The notes below the pieces were generated by a model. The model saw only the letters and a program-made list of their open reading frames with translations, searched no databases and was not told where the DNA came from. From assembly GCF_030766935.1 (NCBI RefSeq), contig NZ_JASERL010000002.1, positions 930,001-994,000 on the forward strand: DNA of 64,000 nt. Direction: 5' to 3'. Within the stretch, counting starts at the first letter, position 1; every line of letters starts with the position of its first letter. A program made the translations under genes and the position numbers. Below are positions 34,627-43,698 of this stretch, one piece after another. Source of the DNA: Streptomyces sp. KL109B. Lineage in GTDB: Bacteria > Actinomycetota > Actinomycetes > Streptomycetales > Streptomycetaceae.

Positions 34627-35517
34627 TCAGCGGAAGGTGCCTTGCGACACCGAGCCGGCGATCCGGCGCTGGAAGAAGATGTACACGATCAGTACGGGCA
34701 CCACCGTGACGACGATCGCCGCGAACAGCGCACCGTAGTCGATGTTGTAAACCTGCGAAGACGCGTACGCGGCCATGCCCTGGGTCAGCACCCATTTGTC
34801 CTGGTCGGTGTTGAGCGCGACCGGCAGCAGGAACTGGTTCCACAGACCCAGGAAGTTGAAGATCGCCACCGCGGCCATGCCAGGACGGGCCATCGGCAGC
34901 ATCACCTGGAAGAACGCCCTCCAGTCCCCGGCGCCGTCGATCAGCGCGGCCTCGTACACGTCGTGCGGCAGCGACCGGAAGAACGCGTAGAGGAAGAACA
35001 CCGTGAACGGCAGCGCGAACGCGACGTAGGTGAGGATCAGTCCCGGCCGGGTGTTGAGGAGGCCGAAGTTCTGGAGCTGGAAGAAGAGCGGGACGATGGC
35101 CAGGAAGACCGGGAAGGTGAGTCCGGCCAGCATCACGTAATAGATCAGCCGGCGGCCGGGGAACTGGAACCTGGCCAGGATGTACGCGCACATCGCGCCC
35201 AGCAGCATCACCAGGAACAGCGCGGAGACCACGACGATCACCGAGTTCAGGAAGAACTTCCCGATGTTCGCGTCGGTCCACGCGTTCACGTAGTTCTCGA
35301 CCCGCCAGTGGCCCGGCAGCTCGAACGGCGACGACAGGATCTCGCCGGTCGACTTGAACGAGGACATCAGCACCCACAGCATGGGCACGGCCACGATCAC
35401 GGACCACAGGATCAGCAGGGTGTGCGAGAGCACCGCGAACCTGCGGTCGCTGCTCACGGCGACGCGCGTCAGCTTCCGGTCGCTCTTCACCTTGCGGTCG
35501 GCGGCTATGGCGCTCAC
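34627..35517 (-). CDS. ngcG: Carbohydrate ABC transporter permease (MalG type)
   Basis: 296 residues with six transmembrane segments. The cytoplasmic EAA loop is present (DVYEAALIDGAGDWRAFFQV followed by MLPMARPG). The C-terminus ends in FFQRRIAGSVSQGTFR, typical of this family. It forms the membrane channel with the NgcF-like permease and takes substrate from the NgcE-like lipoprotein. A cognate ATPase is absent, as is usual in Streptomyces, where MsiK-type shared ATPases serve such transporters. The start overlaps the upstream permease stop by four bases. The substrate is inferred from synteny with S. coelicolor SCO6005-SCO6007, reported to take up N,N'-diacetylchitobiose. Confidence 0.85.
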   Translation of the reverse strand: MSAIAADRKVKSDRKLTRVAVSSDRRFAVLSHTLLILWSVIVAVPMLWVLMSSFKSTGEILSSPFELPGHWRVENYVNAWTDANIGKFFLNSVIVVVSALFLVMLLGAMCAYILARFQFPGRRLIYYVMLAGLTFPVFLAIVPLFFQLQNFGLLNTRPGLILTYVAFALPFTVFFLYAFFRSLPHDVYEAALIDGAGDWRAFFQVMLPMARPGMAAVAIFNFLGLWNQFLLPVALNTDQDKWVLTQGMAAYASSQVYNIDYGALFAAIVVTVVPVLIVYIFFQRRIAGSVSQGTFR

Positions 35518-36575
35518 CGGCTACCTCCCTCGGAACCGGCACGCCGGGCCTTCCAGCCACGCGCCTTCTCTTTGCCCTCGTTCTCGCCGCCGCCGGTCAG
35601 GCGGTTGACGGTGAAGACGAGCGCCGCGAACACCAGGGTGACGACGGCGAGGACGACGCCCATCGCGGTGGCGAGGCCGAACTGCTGCTTGGTGAAGGCC
35701 ATGTGGTACAGCCGCTGACTGATCGTCAGGGTCGAGTTGGCGGGACCGCCGTTCGGCAGCATCGCCTGTACGTAGACGAACGCGTCGAGGGCGGCGATGC
35801 CCAGGTAGATGTACGCCGTCTGCACGCTGTCCCGGATCGCCGGCAGGGTGATCGAGATCGTCATCCGGAACCGGCCGGCCCCGTCGATCCTGGCCGCCTC
35901 GTACAGCTCGGCGGGGACTCCCTTGATCGCGGCGATGAAGAGCACCGCGTAGAACCCGACGAGCCCCCAGACGATGACGAACATCAGGGCCGGCATCGCC
36001 GTCGACGTCTCGCCGAGCCAGGCGAACTCCTTGAAGTGGTCGAGGCCGAGCGAGGTCAGGACGCCGTTGACCAGACCCGCGTTCGGGTCGAACATCTGGG
36101 CCCAGATCAGGCCGACGATGATCGCCGGAACGACGTAGGGGAAGAACGAGATGATCCGGTAGAAGGAGGCGGCGCCGATGCCCCGGACGGGGCCGATGCT
36201 GGGCCCGCCCAGGGTGACGGCCACCGCGACCCCCAGGGCGAGCGTCAACGTCACGAACGGCACGACGGCCGCCAGCAGCGCGACGTTGGTCAACGCCTTC
36301 AGGAAGACCTCGTCCTGGAACATCTTGGTGAAGTTGTCGAGCCCGACGAAGTCGTAGTCCGGGCTGAAGCCGCGCCAGTTCGTCATCCCCCAGAAGATCG
36401 CCTGGGCGAACGGGTACAGGACGAAGAGCACGAAGATGGTCAGCGGGATGCCGAGGAACGCGAGGAAGAACGTCACCCGGTCGAACGTGAGCTTGCGGCG
36501 GCGGGGCCGCCCGCCACGGGCGGCCGGTGTCGGCCGGCCGCCCGCGGCTTCGGATTTGGTGATCGTGTCACTCAT
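35514..36575 (-). CDS. ngcF: Carbohydrate ABC transporter permease (MalF type)
   Basis: 353 residues from ATG 36575, eight bases after the binding-protein stop; a longer in-frame start at 36617 would overlap that gene by 35 bases. A Pro/Arg-rich cytoplasmic N-terminus of about 40 residues precedes six transmembrane segments. The EAA loop is ELYEAARIDGAGRFRMTISI followed by TLPAI. It partners with the next gene product and the lipoprotein. Operon order binding protein, MalF-like, MalG-like is the standard for these importers. Substrate inference as for the neighbour. Confidence 0.85.
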   Translation of the reverse strand: MSDTITKSEAAGGRPTPAARGGRPRRRKLTFDRVTFFLAFLGIPLTIFVLFVLYPFAQAIFWGMTNWRGFSPDYDFVGLDNFTKMFQDEVFLKALTNVALLAAVVPFVTLTLALGVAVAVTLGGPSIGPVRGIGAASFYRIISFFPYVVPAIIVGLIWAQMFDPNAGLVNGVLTSLGLDHFKEFAWLGETSTAMPALMFVIVWGLVGFYAVLFIAAIKGVPAELYEAARIDGAGRFRMTISITLPAIRDSVQTAYIYLGIAALDAFVYVQAMLPNGGPANSTLTISQRLYHMAFTKQQFGLATAMGVVLAVVTLVFAALVFTVNRLTGGGENEGKEKARGWKARRAGSEGGSR

Positions 36576-36582
36576 GGCAGTG

Positions 36583-37992
36583 CTAGCTGATCTTGATCTT
36601 GTCGACGGAGTCGTCATCCCTGACCTTGTCGGAGATCTTCTGCAGAGCCCTCGTCAGCCCCTTGGCGTCGAGGTCACCGGAGAGGAACGAGTTCCACGGC
36701 ACCAGCTGGTCGGTGTTCATCCCGTAGGCCTCGACGAACCGCCGCATGTCGTAGATGTTGTCGCCCGCGGCGTTGAGCAGCTTCGTCTGGGAGACAAGGG
36801 CCGATGATCCGAAGCCGTCCGCCGGCACGGTGCCCTTGACGACCGTCGGGGCCAGCTTCGTCTTCGAGAAGTTGGCAGCCGCCTTCTCGGACAGCATCGC
36901 CCGCAGCACCTCTTTGCCACCGGCCGGGTTCTTGCCCTGCTTGGGAACGATGAACGGCTCGCCCGAGGCCGCGTGCAGCGTCTCGTAGGGCAGCTTCGGC
37001 TTGTCCGTGAGCGTCATCTCCGGGAAGCCGGTCATCTGGAAGTCCTTCTTGGTGGCGTCCTTCATCTCGTTCTCGATCCAGCCACCGGACGGGTAGAGAA
37101 TCGCCTTCTGGTCGTTGCTCCAGATCGCCTGCGCCTTCTGGAACTGGGTGCCGGAGCCACCGGGGACGAACATCTTCTCCTTGACCATGGTCTCCATGAC
37201 CTTGAGGACGCCCTGGATGGCCGGGTGCGACCAGGCGTTCTTCTCCAGATTTCCCAGAGCGAGCCGGACCTCGTTGCCACCCTCCTTGATCGCCGAGGCG
37301 AACAGCATCGTCTGGTAGTACGTTGCTGCTTCCTTGCCGTGGACGAAGAGGTACTTGCCCTTCTTCTTCGCCTTCTGGCCGAGGTCGAGCGCCTCGTCCC
37401 ACGTCTTGGGCGGGGTCCAGTTGTTCTCCTCGAACAGCGTCTTCGAGTACCAGACGCCGTACACCGTCATCACGTAGCGGAGCGCGACGAACTTGTCGTT
37501 GTACGTCCCGGGTTCCTTGACGCCGGGGTAGACGATGTCGGCGATCTTCTTGCCCTCGTACGTCTTCGCCTCGAAGAGGTCGTCCAGCTCCTCCAGCTGG
37601 TCGAGGATGCCGAGGAACCCGATCTGGTCCTCACCGGAGTTGTCGATGAGGTCCGGCGGGTTGCCGCCGACGAACCGGGGCTGGAGCTCAGGGGCGATGT
37701 CGACGACCGGCTTGACCTGCACCTTGGTACCGGCGACCTGAGCGCCGATGACCTTGTTGACGTAATCGACGTAGTCGGTGCCGTAGCCGCCGTCGAAGAT
37801 GGCCGCCTCGACCTTGGAGTTCTTTTCGACGCCGAACGGGTTCTTGCTGCTGCCCTTGTTCTTCGCGCCACCGTTGTTGTCGTCGTCGCTGGAGGGGGAG
37901 CCACACGCGACGGCGAACGAACCCATGGCCGCTGTTGCTATCGCTCCACGCAGGAGCGTGCGCCTGTCAAGAGAGCCGGCACGAATGGTCAT
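36583..37992 (-). CDS. ngcE: Carbohydrate-binding lipoprotein (NgcE-like)
   Basis: 469 residues from ATG 37992 (GAGG upstream); the longer open frame is not used. The N-terminus is a twin-arginine-type lipoprotein signal: LDRRTLLRGAIATAAMGSFA followed by VACG. The mature protein is a family 1 extracellular solute-binding protein (VEAAIFDGGYGTDYVDYVNK, YNDKFVALRYVMTVYGVWY, AILYPSGGWIENEMKDATKK, ASGEPFIVPKQGKNPAGGKE). By similarity and gene order it corresponds to S. coelicolor NgcE (SCO6005), which binds N,N'-diacetylchitobiose. It acts outside the membrane and delivers sugar to NgcFG. Confidence 0.86.
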   Translation of the reverse strand: MTIRAGSLDRRTLLRGAIATAAMGSFAVACGSPSSDDDNNGGAKNKGSSKNPFGVEKNSKVEAAIFDGGYGTDYVDYVNKVIGAQVAGTKVQVKPVVDIAPELQPRFVGGNPPDLIDNSGEDQIGFLGILDQLEELDDLFEAKTYEGKKIADIVYPGVKEPGTYNDKFVALRYVMTVYGVWYSKTLFEENNWTPPKTWDEALDLGQKAKKKGKYLFVHGKEAATYYQTMLFASAIKEGGNEVRLALGNLEKNAWSHPAIQGVLKVMETMVKEKMFVPGGSGTQFQKAQAIWSNDQKAILYPSGGWIENEMKDATKKDFQMTGFPEMTLTDKPKLPYETLHAASGEPFIVPKQGKNPAGGKEVLRAMLSEKAAANFSKTKLAPTVVKGTVPADGFGSSALVSQTKLLNAAGDNIYDMRRFVEAYGMNTDQLVPWNSFLSGDLDAKGLTRALQKISDKVRDDDSVDKIKIS

Positions 37993-38484
37993 CTCTGCAT
38001 CCTCACTGATCGACTGGATCTCTACCGATGTGCTGATTGGTCGGCTGCCGGGCCGGAATGGCCATGCGCTTGCCGCAGTTCTCTGTGAACGCGTCCTGAT
38101 GACGGTGCCGCTCAGCGGCACCGATGGTGATCAGCTGAGCGATGTCGGAAAAGGCCTGCACCGAGGGTGGATCCCATGCTCAAGTCCTCGCCTTCTAACA
38201 GGACTCAGGCGGTGAACCGGATCCTCCCCGGCACCGCGGTGATGTGCTGCGTAACGCAGGTGGAGCTGGGTGGTGCCCGCCCGGCAGGACGCACGGCCGG
38301 AGCGGTGGCGACAGGTATAGTCCACTCACAGCGGGGGGAGCAAGATCGATGCAGGTTTGGGTGTCGGTCTTTTCCGAGTTGAGACCTCACGGAAATACGT
38401 CGCACGAGCGACGAACGGATCTTTCCAACTCCCTTGCCTACAAAGGGTGTAGCGGAATCCCTCGGACCGCTTGCGGAGACGGGC
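37993..38484. promoter_or_regulatory. ngcE upstream region with 19-bp palindrome
   Basis: 492 bases without a gene between the PP2C stop and ngcE start, both on the minus strand. GGTGCCGCT-C-AGCGGCACC at 38104-38122 is a perfect inverted repeat about 110 bases upstream of ngcE and could be an operator. The part from 38320 to 38450 is AT-richer. No terminator for the phosphatase gene was recognised. Confidence 0.45.
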
Positions 38485-39546
38485 TTACCCCGCCGCGCGG
38501 AATTCCATCAGCAGCAGCGCGGAATCGTCGTCGACACCCGATTCCGTGTGCGCGTGCACATCGGAGCGCACATGCACGAGGCAGTCGTCGAGGGACTCCC
38601 CGCGCAGCAACCGGACGCGCCGCACCAGCGGATAGAAGGCGTCCTCCGCGTTCCGCGCCTCGGCGAGGCCGTCGGTGTAGAGCAGCACGCGGTCGCCGTC
38701 CGCCAGCTCGACATGGCTCGGCTCCGGCGGCTCCGCCTCCAGCCACTCCAGGCCGAACGGCAGGGCGTGGCTTGGTGGTTGGGCGAGTTCGTGGCCACCG
38801 TCGGCCCGCACGACGAGCGGCGGCGGATGCCCGAAGGAGAGCAGCGTGAGCCGTCCCGACGGAGCGAGTTCGGCGAGCACCGCGGTGACGAACTGCTCGT
38901 CCACGCCCCGGCGTTGGAGCGCGTCCGCCATCTTGGCGGCGACCTCGCCCAGGTCCGCGGAGTCGTGCGCGCTCATCCGGAAGGCGCTGAGCATCACGGT
39001 GGCGGTGCGCACGGCGCTCAGCCCCTTGCCCTGTACGTCGCCGATGACGACGCGGACGCCGCCGGGCGCCGGGACCACCTCGTAGAAGTCGCCGCCGATC
39101 CGGGCGTCCTCGGTCGCCGAGAGGTAGGAGGCGGCGATCCGGGCGGGGGCGGTGTCCTGGGGCACCGGGGCGAGGATCACGCTCTGGACGAACTCGGAGA
39201 TCATCCGGTGCCGGGTGGCCCGCCGCTCGTGCCGCACACGCGCCTGCGCGGCGACGGCGGAGGCCCCGGTCACCAGGGCCACGCTGATCAGGGCCACCGC
39301 GCCGCGCCGCGTGAAGAACAGGTCGTCGTACGCGGCCACCGCCGCACACAGCAGGAGCGCGACGAAGCCGCAGGTCACGACCTTGCGGGGCGGGGAGCAG
39401 CAGGCGGTGAGCGCGGGGCAGACGGCGAAGAGCGGGAGCAGCCCGACGTCCGCGCCGAGCACCACGTCGAAGACCGCGACGCCGGCCGCGAAGACGAGGC
39501 CGGGACAGAGGGCGGCGGGCCACGAGGGGGATGCGGGAACACGCAT
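38485..39546 (-). CDS. Membrane PP2C/SpoIIE-type protein serine phosphatase
   Basis: 353 residues from ATG 39546 (AGGA upstream; an upstream TTG at 39597 is less likely). Three or four hydrophobic segments occupy residues 1-110 (PGLVFAAGVAVFDVVLGADV, VVTCGFVALLLCAAVAAYDD, AVALISVALVTGASAVAAQA). The PP2C-type phosphatase domain follows: ARIGGDFYEVVPAPGGVRVV, GDVQGKGLSAVRTATVMLSA, FGHPPPLVVRADG, RVLLYTDGLAEARN and VDDDSALLLMEF, with the metal-binding Asp residues present. Such proteins dephosphorylate anti-sigma-factor antagonists. Partners are not adjacent. It is divergent from the GH92 gene. Confidence 0.87.
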   Translation of the reverse strand: MRVPASPSWPAALCPGLVFAAGVAVFDVVLGADVGLLPLFAVCPALTACCSPPRKVVTCGFVALLLCAAVAAYDDLFFTRRGAVALISVALVTGASAVAAQARVRHERRATRHRMISEFVQSVILAPVPQDTAPARIAASYLSATEDARIGGDFYEVVPAPGGVRVVIGDVQGKGLSAVRTATVMLSAFRMSAHDSADLGEVAAKMADALQRRGVDEQFVTAVLAELAPSGRLTLLSFGHPPPLVVRADGGHELAQPPSHALPFGLEWLEAEPPEPSHVELADGDRVLLYTDGLAEARNAEDAFYPLVRRVRLLRGESLDDCLVHVRSDVHAHTESGVDDDSALLLMEFRAAG

Positions 39547-39767
39547 GACGTTTCCTGACGCCGGAAGCAAAGACGACGAGACTGGATCTTTTGCCAAGAT
39601 TTGCCACTGTACATGGGCAATTCACACAGCCGACCTTCGCTCACCCCGCGTGAGGGCTTCCGCACGCGCCGTGTGTGACAACTCCGTCGCCCATTCCGTC
39701 CATAAGCACCCAACACCCTTGACACCACTGTGCACTTGGGCCACTACTGGACCTTGCTCAGCTAACT

Positions 39768-39779
39768 GACAACGTTGTC
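39768..39779. promoter_or_regulatory. Operator-like palindrome upstream of GH92 gene
   Basis: GACAACGTTGTC is a perfect 12-bp palindrome 24 bases before the GH92 start. Its ACAACGTTGT core resembles sites bound by LacI-family repressors of glycoside hydrolase genes in actinomycetes. It probably blocks transcription or initiation when mannoside inducers are absent. No LacI-type gene is in the window. Confidence 0.6.
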
Positions 39780-39803
39780 CATTAGCCGAAGGGCACACTT
39801 TTG

Positions 39804-42800
39804 ATGAGACGCAGACACAGATTCGGTGCCACGGCCGCGCTCGGCGCGGCCGCACTCGTGCTCACGGCCGCCGGCCAGGGCCTCACCACCGCGACACCCG
39901 CCCGGGCCGCCGAGCCCCGGCCGGAATTCCGCTCGTCCTTCGAGGCCGGGCAGCCGGCCCCCGACTGGCTGAACACCGTCGACACCGCCCCGGACGGCAG
40001 CAAGCGGTCGAGCGGCGTGGACGGCGCGTACAGCAGCGGCATGCCGGGCAATGTGAACGGCCACGTCACCGACATCCGGGCCAGTGGCGAGAACACCAGC
40101 GGCGGCGAGACCAAGGAGAACCTCGTCGACGGCGAGGCGACGACCAAGTGGCTGGCGTTCACGCCGACGGCGTGGGTGGAGTACGACCTCGACGAGCCGG
40201 TCAAGATCTCCAAGTACGCGCTCACGTCGGCCAACGACCACGACGAGCGCGACCCGAAGGACTGGACCCTGAAGGGTTCGACGGACGGCAAGGACTGGAA
40301 AACGCTCGACTCCCGCTCCGGCGAGACGTTCGACAAGCGCCACCAGCTCAAGACGTACGACATCCAGGACCCGGCCACCGCCTACGCGCACTACCGCGTC
40401 GAATTCACGAAGAACAACGGCGCGAGCGACGCCACCCAGCTGGCCGACTTCCAGCTCTCCACCGGCGAGGACTCCACACCCGCCCCCGAGGACATGCTCT
40501 CGCTCGTGGACCGCGGCCCGACCGCCTCCCCCACCGCGAAGGCCGGCGTCGGCTTCACCGGGACGCGCGCGCTGCGCTACGCGGGCACGCACAAGGGAGA
40601 CGGCCGCGCCTACTCGTACAACAAGGTCTTCGACGTCGACGTGGCGGTGGCCAAGGACACCGAGCTCGCCTACAAGATCTTCCCGTCGATGGCGGACGAC
40701 GACCGCGACTACGACGCCACGAACGTCTCCGTCGACCTGGCCTTCACCGACGGCACGTACCTCAGCGACCTCAAGGCCGTCGACTCGTACGGCGGGGCGC
40801 TCACTCCGCAGGGGCAGGGCGCGGCCAAGCGGCTGTACGTGAATCAGTGGAACGCCGTGAAGGCGTCGATCGGTTCCGTCGCCGCCGGGAAGACCGTCGA
40901 CCGGGTGCTCGTCGCGTACGACTCCCCGAAGGGGCCCGCGAAGTTCCGCGGCTGGCTCGACGACCTCAGCATCGCGAAGGCTCAACCCGCCCCGCCCAAG
41001 GCGCACTTGAGCGACTACGCGTCCACGACCCGCGGCACGAACTCCACCGGCGACTTCTCGCGCGGCAACACGTTCCCGGCGACCGCCGTCCCGCACGGCT
41101 TCAACTTCTGGACGCCGGTGACCAACGCGGGCTCGCTGAGCTGGCTGTACGACTACGCGCGCGACAACAACGCGGACAATCTGCCGACCCTCGAAGCGTT
41201 CTCGGCGAGCCACGAGCCGAGCCCGTGGATGGGTGACCGGCAGACGTTCCAGGTGATGCCGTCGGCGAAGGCGGGCGACGCGCTCGACACCTCGCGCTCG
41301 GGCCGGGCCCTGCCGTTCAAGCACGACGACGAGACGGCCACCCCCTCGTACTACGGCGTGAAGTTCCAGAACGGCGTGCGCGCGGAGATGACGCCCACCG
41401 ACCACGCCGCCGCGCTCCGCTTCAGCTACCCCGACGACGACGCGAGCGTGGTCTTCGACAACGTCTCCGACAAGGGCGGCCTCACGCTCGACAAGGAGAA
41501 CGGGGTCGTGACCGGCTACTCGGACGTGAAGTCCGGGCTGTCGGCGGGTGCGACGCGCCTGTTCGTGTACGGGGTCTTCGACAAGCCGGTGAAGGACGCC
41601 GAATCGGCGGGCGTGAAGGGGCACTTCACGTTCGACGCGGGCAAGGACAGGACCGTCACCCTGCGCCTCGCGACCTCCCTCATCGGCGTCGACCAGGCCA
41701 AGGACAACCTGGCGCAGGAGCTCCCGGAGAGCCGCTCCTTCGGCGACGTACGGGACGCGGCGCGCGCCCAGTGGGACACGCTGATGAAGAAGGTGGAGGT
41801 CGAGGGCGCGACGGACGACCAGCGCACGAGCCTCTACTCCTCGCTCTACCGGCTGTACCTGTACCCCAACTCGGCGTTCGAGAAGGTCCGTTCGGAGGGC
41901 GGATCCGGCACGGCCACGTACAAGTACGCCTCGCCCTTCTCGCCCATGCCGGGCCCCGACTCCCCCACCCACACCGGCGCGAAGATCGTCGAGGGCAAGC
42001 CGTACGTCAACAACGGCTTCTGGGACACGTATCGCACGACATGGCCCGCGTACTCGCTGCTCACGCCCAAGAAGGCGGGCGAGTTGGTCGACGGGTTCGT
42101 GCAGCAGTACCGGGACGGCGGCTGGACCTCGCGCTGGTCCTCGCCCGGGTACGCCGACCTGATGACCGGCACCTCCTCCGACGTCGCGTTCGCGGACGCG
42201 TACGTGAAGGGCGTCGACGACTTCGACGTGGAGTCGGCGTACAAGGCGGCCGTGAAGAACGCGACGGTGGTGCCTCCGCAGGCGGGTGTCGGCCGCAAGG
42301 GCATGGAGACGTCCCCGTTTCTCGGCTACACCCCGTCGGACACGCACGAGGGCATGTCGTGGGCTCTTGAGGGATACCTCAATGACTTCGGCATCGCGGA
42401 GATGGGCCGCAAGCTCTACAAGAAGACGGGCGACAAGCACTACAAGGAGGAGTCCGAGTACTTCCTGAACCGGGCCCGCGACTACGTCAACATGTTCGAC
42501 GACAAGGCGGCGAGCGGCAGTTCGAGCCCGGGATTCTTCCAGGGCAAGGACAAGGCCGGCGACTGGCGGGTGAAGTCGGAGGACTTCGACCCGGCGATCT
42601 GGGGCTACGACTACACCGAGACCAACGCCTGGGGCTACGCCTTCACCGCCGTCCAGGACAGCCGCGGCCTCGCCAACCTGTACGGCGGCAGGGCCGGGCT
42701 CGCCAAGAAGCTCGACACGTACTTCGACACTCCGGAGACGGGCTCGAAGGACGTCGCCGGATCGTACGGCGGTGTCATCCACGAGATGACCGAGGCGCGC

Positions 42801-43661
42801 GACGTACGGATGGGCATGTACGGCCACTCGAACCAGGTCGCCCACCACGTCACGTACATGTACGACGCGGCCAGTCAGCCGTGGAAGACGCAGGAGAAGG
42901 TGCGCGAGGTCCTGTCGCGGCTCTACACCGGCAACGAGATCGGCCAGGGCTACCACGGCGACGAGGACAACGGCGAGCAGAGCGCCTGGTACCTGTTCTC
43001 CTCGCTCGGCTTCTACCCGCTGGTGATGGGCAGCGGTGAATACGCCATCGGTTCCCCGCAGTTCACGAAGATGACGGTCCATCTGGAGAACGGCAAGGAC
43101 CTCGTTGTCAAGGCGCCGAAGAACAGCGCGAAGAACGTCTACGTGCAGGGCGTGAAGGTCAACGGCCGTACGTGGAACAAGACGTCGCTGCCGCACGAGG
43201 CGATCGCCAAGGGCGGCGTCATCGAGTTCGCGATGGGCGACAAGCCGTCGAAGTGGGGTACGGGGGCGGGCGCGGCCCCGACCTCGATCACGAACGACGA
43301 CAAGGTGCCGTCGCCGCGCTCCGACGCGATCACCGGGTCCGGCGCGCTCTTCGACAACTCCTCTGCTACGTCGGCCAGTTCGGAGTCCGTGGAGCTGCCG
43401 GTCGGCGCGGACGGCGCGAAGGCGGTCCAGTACACGCTGACGTCGTCGGACGACCGGGCGAAGGCGCCGACGGGCTGGAAGCTGGAGGCGTCGGACGACG
43501 GTCGGAAGTGGCAGACCGTCGACGAACGCTCCGGCGAGTCCTTCGCCTGGGACCAGCAGACGCGGGCGTTCTCCGTGCCGGACCCGGCCGCCCACAAGCA
43601 CTACCGGCTGGTGTTCTCCGGTGGGGCGGCGACGGTGGCGGAGGTGGAGCTGCTGTCGTGA
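39804..43661 (+). CDS. Secreted GH92 family alpha-mannosidase with two F5/8 C-like domains
   Basis: 1285 residues from ATG 39804. Sec signal RRHRFGATAALGAAALVLTA ending near ARAAEP. A discoidin-like (F5/8 type C) domain spans about residues 85-230 (ENLVDGEATTKWLAFTPTAW). A jelly-roll module follows, then the GH92 (alpha/alpha)6 catalytic domain from about residue 410. Conserved GH92 motifs are visible: NNGFWDTYRTTWPAYSLLTP, GMYGHSNQVAHHVTYMYDAA and GYHGDEDNGEQSAWYLFSSL. A second F5/8 C-like domain ends the protein. GH92 enzymes are calcium-dependent exo-alpha-mannosidases that trim mannans or high-mannose N-glycans. Linkage specificity is not readable. Regulated presumably through the palindrome upstream. 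Confidence 0.9.
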   Translation: MRRRHRFGATAALGAAALVLTAAGQGLTTATPARAAEPRPEFRSSFEAGQPAPDWLNTVDTAPDGSKRSSGVDGAYSSGMPGNVNGHVTDIRASGENTSGGETKENLVDGEATTKWLAFTPTAWVEYDLDEPVKISKYALTSANDHDERDPKDWTLKGSTDGKDWKTLDSRSGETFDKRHQLKTYDIQDPATAYAHYRVEFTKNNGASDATQLADFQLSTGEDSTPAPEDMLSLVDRGPTASPTAKAGVGFTGTRALRYAGTHKGDGRAYSYNKVFDVDVAVAKDTELAYKIFPSMADDDRDYDATNVSVDLAFTDGTYLSDLKAVDSYGGALTPQGQGAAKRLYVNQWNAVKASIGSVAAGKTVDRVLVAYDSPKGPAKFRGWLDDLSIAKAQPAPPKAHLSDYASTTRGTNSTGDFSRGNTFPATAVPHGFNFWTPVTNAGSLSWLYDYARDNNADNLPTLEAFSASHEPSPWMGDRQTFQVMPSAKAGDALDTSRSGRALPFKHDDETATPSYYGVKFQNGVRAEMTPTDHAAALRFSYPDDDASVVFDNVSDKGGLTLDKENGVVTGYSDVKSGLSAGATRLFVYGVFDKPVKDAESAGVKGHFTFDAGKDRTVTLRLATSLIGVDQAKDNLAQELPESRSFGDVRDAARAQWDTLMKKVEVEGATDDQRTSLYSSLYRLYLYPNSAFEKVRSEGGSGTATYKYASPFSPMPGPDSPTHTGAKIVEGKPYVNNGFWDTYRTTWPAYSLLTPKKAGELVDGFVQQYRDGGWTSRWSSPGYADLMTGTSSDVAFADAYVKGVDDFDVESAYKAAVKNATVVPPQAGVGRKGMETSPFLGYTPSDTHEGMSWALEGYLNDFGIAEMGRKLYKKTGDKHYKEESEYFLNRARDYVNMFDDKAASGSSSPGFFQGKDKAGDWRVKSEDFDPAIWGYDYTETNAWGYAFTAVQDSRGLANLYGGRAGLAKKLDTYFDTPETGSKDVAGSYGGVIHEMTEARDVRMGMYGHSNQVAHHVTYMYDAASQPWKTQEKVREVLSRLYTGNEIGQGYHGDEDNGEQSAWYLFSSLGFYPLVMGSGEYAIGSPQFTKMTVHLENGKDLVVKAPKNSAKNVYVQGVKVNGRTWNKTSLPHEAIAKGGVIEFAMGDKPSKWGTGAGAAPTSITNDDKVPSPRSDAITGSGALFDNSSATSASSESVELPVGADGAKAVQYTLTSSDDRAKAPTGWKLEASDDGRKWQTVDERSGESFAWDQQTRAFSVPDPAAHKHYRLVFSGGAATVAEVELLS

Positions 43662-43698
43662 CCCGCACCACCCGCCCCGGCATCGGCCCTGCCCGCCC

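Noticed and set aside
39762..43601. 1279-residue open frame on the minus strand opposite the GH92 gene
   Set aside because: It is the antisense shadow of a high-GC gene, with Val/Arg/Ala-rich sequence and no domain; the plus-strand frame has a signal peptide and GH92 motifs.
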